From Gordionus sp. m RMFG-2023 (taxonomy: Eukaryota; Nematomorpha; Gordioida; Chordodea; Parachordodidae), in NCBI RefSeq assembly GCF_954871325.1, contig NC_088777.1, positions 54,412,703 through 54,476,702 on the forward strand: DNA of 64,000 bases, given 5' to 3'. The notes beneath the pieces were generated by a model, which saw only the letters and a list, made by a program, of their open reading frames with translations, had not been told where the DNA came from and searched no databases. The position numbers were made by a program, and so were the translations under genes. This document shows positions 60,893 through 64,000 of this stretch, one piece after another. Each line of letters starts with the position of its first letter. Positions within the stretch are counted from its first letter, which is position 1.

Positions 60893-60985
60893 GTTGCCAG
60901 TTCAAAATTTTCAAATTGCGGGAGAAATTTGGTATTATGCGGGAGAAATATGAAAATTGAGGTAGAAATCGAAAAATTGATAAAA
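60893..60985. repeat. possible hAT-type end (CAGGGTTGCCAG)
   Basis: CAGGGTTGCCAGTTC followed by repeated TGCGGGAGAAAT words (60918, 60937). CAGGGTTGCCA is a common hAT terminus. No matching opposite end was found to the right, so the element is truncated or the match is chance. Confidence 0.4.
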
Positions 60986-61238
60986 AAATTTTTTTAATTA
61001 AAGATATATACTAATTTATAAAAAAAACCAACGATCTTTTTTAAATATAAAAGAATGTAAACAAGATTTATAAAAAAAATGATTTTAATTTTACAATTAA
61101 AAATATATTTTAGAATGTTCCGCAAAACGACCGCAATTGGAAATCTACCGTGTGTGTGTAAAATATTATAGGGATAGGCGCTTAATTATCAAGTATCAAG
61201 TTTAAATACATAACAAGGTACTCCAAAAATAAGAAATA

Positions 61239-61278
61239 ATACAGATGTAACTACAGATGTAACTACAGATGTAACTAC
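61239..61278. repeat. short tandem repeat, 12-bp unit
   Basis: ACAGATGTAACT occurs three times in a row followed by a variant ACAGTTGCGGCA. No coding meaning seen. Confidence 0.85.
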
Positions 61279-61599
61279 AGTTGCGGCAATTGTAATCACT
61301 TATCTTGTAGTACAACATTCACAGAGATACTTATCATCACAATGTTTGTAGAATCTTTTTCCCATAATATTTAACGACTCTAATATAAATGAAAACTATA
61401 CTTGTAGAACAAAAATGAGCAAGGCTAGCATCAATGTTTTAGGACCTAAATCCAGGAAGTCAATTCTTGACGTTTTGAAAGATGGGCATACATATACCCA
61501 AGGTGCAATAAGACACACATTATACATCCCCATAAATTTATAACTCGACTTCCCATTCTGGCAGCATCCCCACCCCACTCCTTCTATCTTCACCTAATT

Positions 61600-61845
61600 A
61601 GCAAACGACCGAATTCTTCATCAGCAGGCACATCTAGACTTGAACCAACCGAAATTATTAGAACCGATGGAAAACGTCCAGATGGAATGTCATCTATTCC
61701 TTGGTCATGGGGTCAGCTCTTGGTTTGGGATTTTACCCGAATTGACCCAAATGCACCATCTAACTACGACGTCGATGCCCTCGCCCTCGCAGAGTCCCGA
61801 AAAAATTACCAAGTACAGTTCCTCAGACCCGTGTAACAAATAATA
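61600..61845 (+). mobile_element. RT-element tail fragment with RPD...WD motif
   Basis: The + strand encodes SSSAGTSRLEPTEIIRTDGK, RPDGMSSIPWSWGQ, LLVWDFTRI and ALALAESRKNYQVQFLRPV, following the family order LEP..DGKRPDG..PW..G..LVWD then the KxxKY region. Arg takes the place of the usual Cys after WD(F/V)(T/S). The piece has relatively high G+C and few interruptions but is cut at both ends. Confidence 0.7.
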
Positions 61846-61847
61846 AT

Positions 61848-61985
61848 CCATGCCCCGTTGTGAGTATCTACTTCCTCCGGTTACAAAAGGATAATCAACA
61901 TTATCGAGGATAGATTGACAACTCCTGAATTTTGTAATTTTGTCTACAAAACATTTTCGAAAATAATATAATATAATAACCTTTA
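61848..61985 (-). mobile_element. Ty3/gypsy fossil, small piece matching the palindrome arms
   Basis: Matches 23935-24070 (inner left arm of the palindrome) in order: TCCATG.C, GAGTAT.TACTTCC.CCGGT, AAAAGGATA, CAACTCCTG.TTTTTG and AACATTTTC.AAA. It corresponds to the integrase zinc-finger region of the same gypsy lineage. It is broken and directly joined to the RT-element tail. Confidence 0.7.
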
Positions 61986-62645
61986 ATTATTAATAATTAT
62001 ATTTATTGAGATAAAATCAAATGATACCAATTCTGCAATATTAAAAAATTATGAATATCATAATACTTATACCTTTATCGTTATATATGCAGTTTTATAT
62101 AAAAGATTAAGACACTTTTTGGTAAAATCTGATTAAATATTTTCTATCTTCAAAAAATATTTCCAACTGTTTTAAGATGATTATTTGTTTTCTAGCTAAG
62201 TAATTTATTTTAGTATTTTTCCTTGTGTAGATAGTTGGAGATTTACAATTATATAGTCTTGGCACTGTTTCTATTGATTGACTAAATATTTCAAATGCGT
62301 TTACTTGACGTCAAAATTATTCCAAAGTGAAACTTAAAATTATGAGGACTGCGAGAAATCCATCATATATCAAGTATATTTCCATTCCTCAAAAACTTTG
62401 ATTAAATATTTCAGTGAATAAAAGAATTGTCACCAGGGTTTCTAAAACCGAAATGAACTACGACATCTACATATATAAAAATTCAATTTTACACAAGAAT
62501 GATGAATATCCGTTTATAACTGGGGGTAGTCAATATTCCCAATGGGGCAGAGGTTACTATTTGTAACATATCATGTCAATTTAGCGAAACCTTTATCGCG
62601 AAACGCTATAAACATTTCTTACTCCAGTAAAACATTTATTAATAG

Positions 62646-63204
62646 GATATTTATAATAAAATATGATATCTATATAATCAAGCGCTTAGCCAGGGATTTT
62701 CAACGAGGTTAGGGGTATAATTTTTTATATTAAAATGACTTTTTCTGGAGCATTAAATAATATTACAAATCATGAAAAATTTGATAATTTCTAACACAAA
62801 TAATAAAGCCTAATAAAATAAAATATTAAGAACGAATAAGGTTAAAATATGTTATATACTGATATGTAGATAAATACAGTTAATCATTTTATTCTGGATC
62901 AGCTATATTCTTCCCCAAGATTTTTAAGGAGACTTTGTTTTCTAACATATATATAGTTTGGATTTATATCATGTGTTAATAAAATATTCTTGGTCGATTT
63001 TTTAAAATTAGTTTTCATATAATATGGTAGATCTATTATCATAACCCTCATAAAACATCTTGATACAAATTCTATGTGAACAGCGGAAATTGAGTATTCT
63101 ATCACTTAGTTTGTCTAATATCTTTAAAGATATAGGACTTATCTAAATAATCTAATTATTACTTTTTAATGTAAACTAATCAATCAATACAAAAGTAAAG
63201 ATTT
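62646..63204. other. AT-rich DNA, no gene recognised
   Basis: 62690-62725 (GCGCTTAGCCAGGGATTTTC) resembles a decayed hAT MITE end of the 3457 family; no partner was found. The 68-codon minus frame 62899-63105 shows no recognisable feature. Confidence 0.3.
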
Positions 63205-64000
63205 ATTTCAAAATAAGCCAATCTTGAGTACGCCCCAATTAGGCATATCGTACATTTATATTATTATTTTTGCCACTATTCTTTGAAATTTATTTCATAT
63301 ATCGCAAAGACTATTTATTTATCTTCCTTTCAGATGTTTTAACGGTTTTACCCTTAACAATTATACCCCACAGTAATATAAATTCTTATTTTGTTTCAAT
63401 AAATACTCTACAATGATTTAAGTTTATAACACTTTTTATCGCATTGGATATCGCTAAATTTAAAAGGTAATTTGAACAATACCAGAGAATTATTATTGGA
63501 TATAGTGATGGATATTTTTTTTAAGAACCTTTTAAAATTATGGCTATTGCATAAATGGGAATTTGAAAATATATAATTTTTTAATGAAGGCATAGAACAA
63601 TAGAATATTAGCTATTAAATTTTTATATGTCGTTAATTTTCGCTAGTTCTTTCAAATTATTATTTTAATATTTTTAAAAAAATGGATATAATTCATTGGA
63701 TAACGTTTATTTAAGTTGGATTGTAAAGTTTGAAATTCTAGAATTAGTATTAGTGGTATTTTTAATAAATTACTTTATATAAACTTAAATAATTTTTAAA
63801 TAAATATTATATTATCTTTTACTTTAAAATGTACTCTAAAAATATTTTTATTAATTCAACAATTTTAAATATTGCAAATATATATTAATATTTTAAAAGA
63901 AAAAACAAACGTATTCTTTATCCTATAAACATGGATTGTTCAAAATTTGACGGAAAATTCATGATATGTTTGGAATCATAAATTTATATGTTATTATCCT
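63205..64000. repeat. interspersed repeats, partial copies of 44-kb, 26-kb and 43.6-kb families
   Basis: 63205-63480 matches 44480-44750 (CCAATTAGGCATATCGTACATT, AACGGTTTTACCC). 63535-63745 matches the complement of 26285-26520. 63725-64000 matches 43570-43890. That three blocks lie contiguously here suggests they are parts of one larger repeat. The repeat continues past the window end. Confidence 0.7.

Larger units (their letters stand above)
61540..62645. repeat. interspersed repeat, inverted copy of 18580-19070, with insertions
   Basis: 61550-61600 matches the complement of 18990-19050, and 62510-62640 the complement of 18590-18725, in the order expected for an inverted copy. Between them lie an RT-element tail (61600-61845), a gypsy remnant (61848-61985) and about 500 bp of AT-rich DNA. 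Confidence 0.55.

Overview
The window is a very AT-rich (by eye roughly three-quarters A+T), gene-poor, repeat-laden piece of an invertebrate nuclear genome. The evidence for this is tiny AT-rich introns of about 50-100 bp in one gene, many hAT-type inverted-repeat elements, fragments of an RT element common in invertebrates, and a nuclear copy of mitochondrial cox1-cox2 that uses TGA as Trp. The cox1/cox2 adjacency and the PI4KA protein tail suggest an arthropod. A parasitic crustacean is one possibility, but the species cannot be fixed from sequence alone. Ten Ns at 26760-26769 mark an assembly gap.

The only clear host gene is the 3' end of phosphatidylinositol 4-kinase alpha (PI4KA, + strand). 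It has three exons at 6281-6401, 8298-8457 and 8667-8892, with matching splice phases. They encode the catalytic loop, the DFG motif and the C-terminus. The last 1.9-kb intron holds a tandem repeat (7078-7636). No further upstream exon was recognised, so the preceding intron probably runs past the window start and contains everything from 1 to 6280.

Position 1-3155 is the 5' part of a ZMYM1-like hAT transposon read on the minus strand, with its terminal repeat at 3155. Its first small exon is followed by seven tandem copies of a mini-exon unit, each flanked by AG/GT splice signals and organised as a higher-order repeat of about 338 bp. Next to it (3200-4850) are two opposed copies of the tail of an RT element with an RPD...WD motif; one of them carries a 277-bp hAT MITE with perfect target duplications. 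More tail or N-terminal pieces of the same element lie at 31.5, 33.1, 40.0-40.7, 42.9-43.2, 55.1-55.9 and 61.6 kb.

From 19.46 to 23.03 kb a degenerate cox1-cox2 NUMT sits between two about 191-bp inverted repeats that are almost identical. This is followed at once by a 2.24-kb palindrome (23102-25341, arms about 1 kb, few mismatches) built from a Ty3/gypsy fossil. Further gypsy fragments are at 42.6-42.95, 48.7-48.9 and 61.85-61.99 kb.

The rest is MITEs (9.16, 17.6, 27.4, 30.25, 42.25, 46.0, 46.9, 51.0, 53.8-54.2 kb), older interspersed repeat families with two to five copies each, and featureless AT-rich DNA (notably 34.6-40.0 kb and 49-51 kb). From 57.06 to 58.92 kb there is an almost pure pyrimidine tract made of about eight 215-270-bp units, next to a fragment of a DDE transposase. 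A hAT dimerisation-domain fragment lies at 60.25-60.5 kb.
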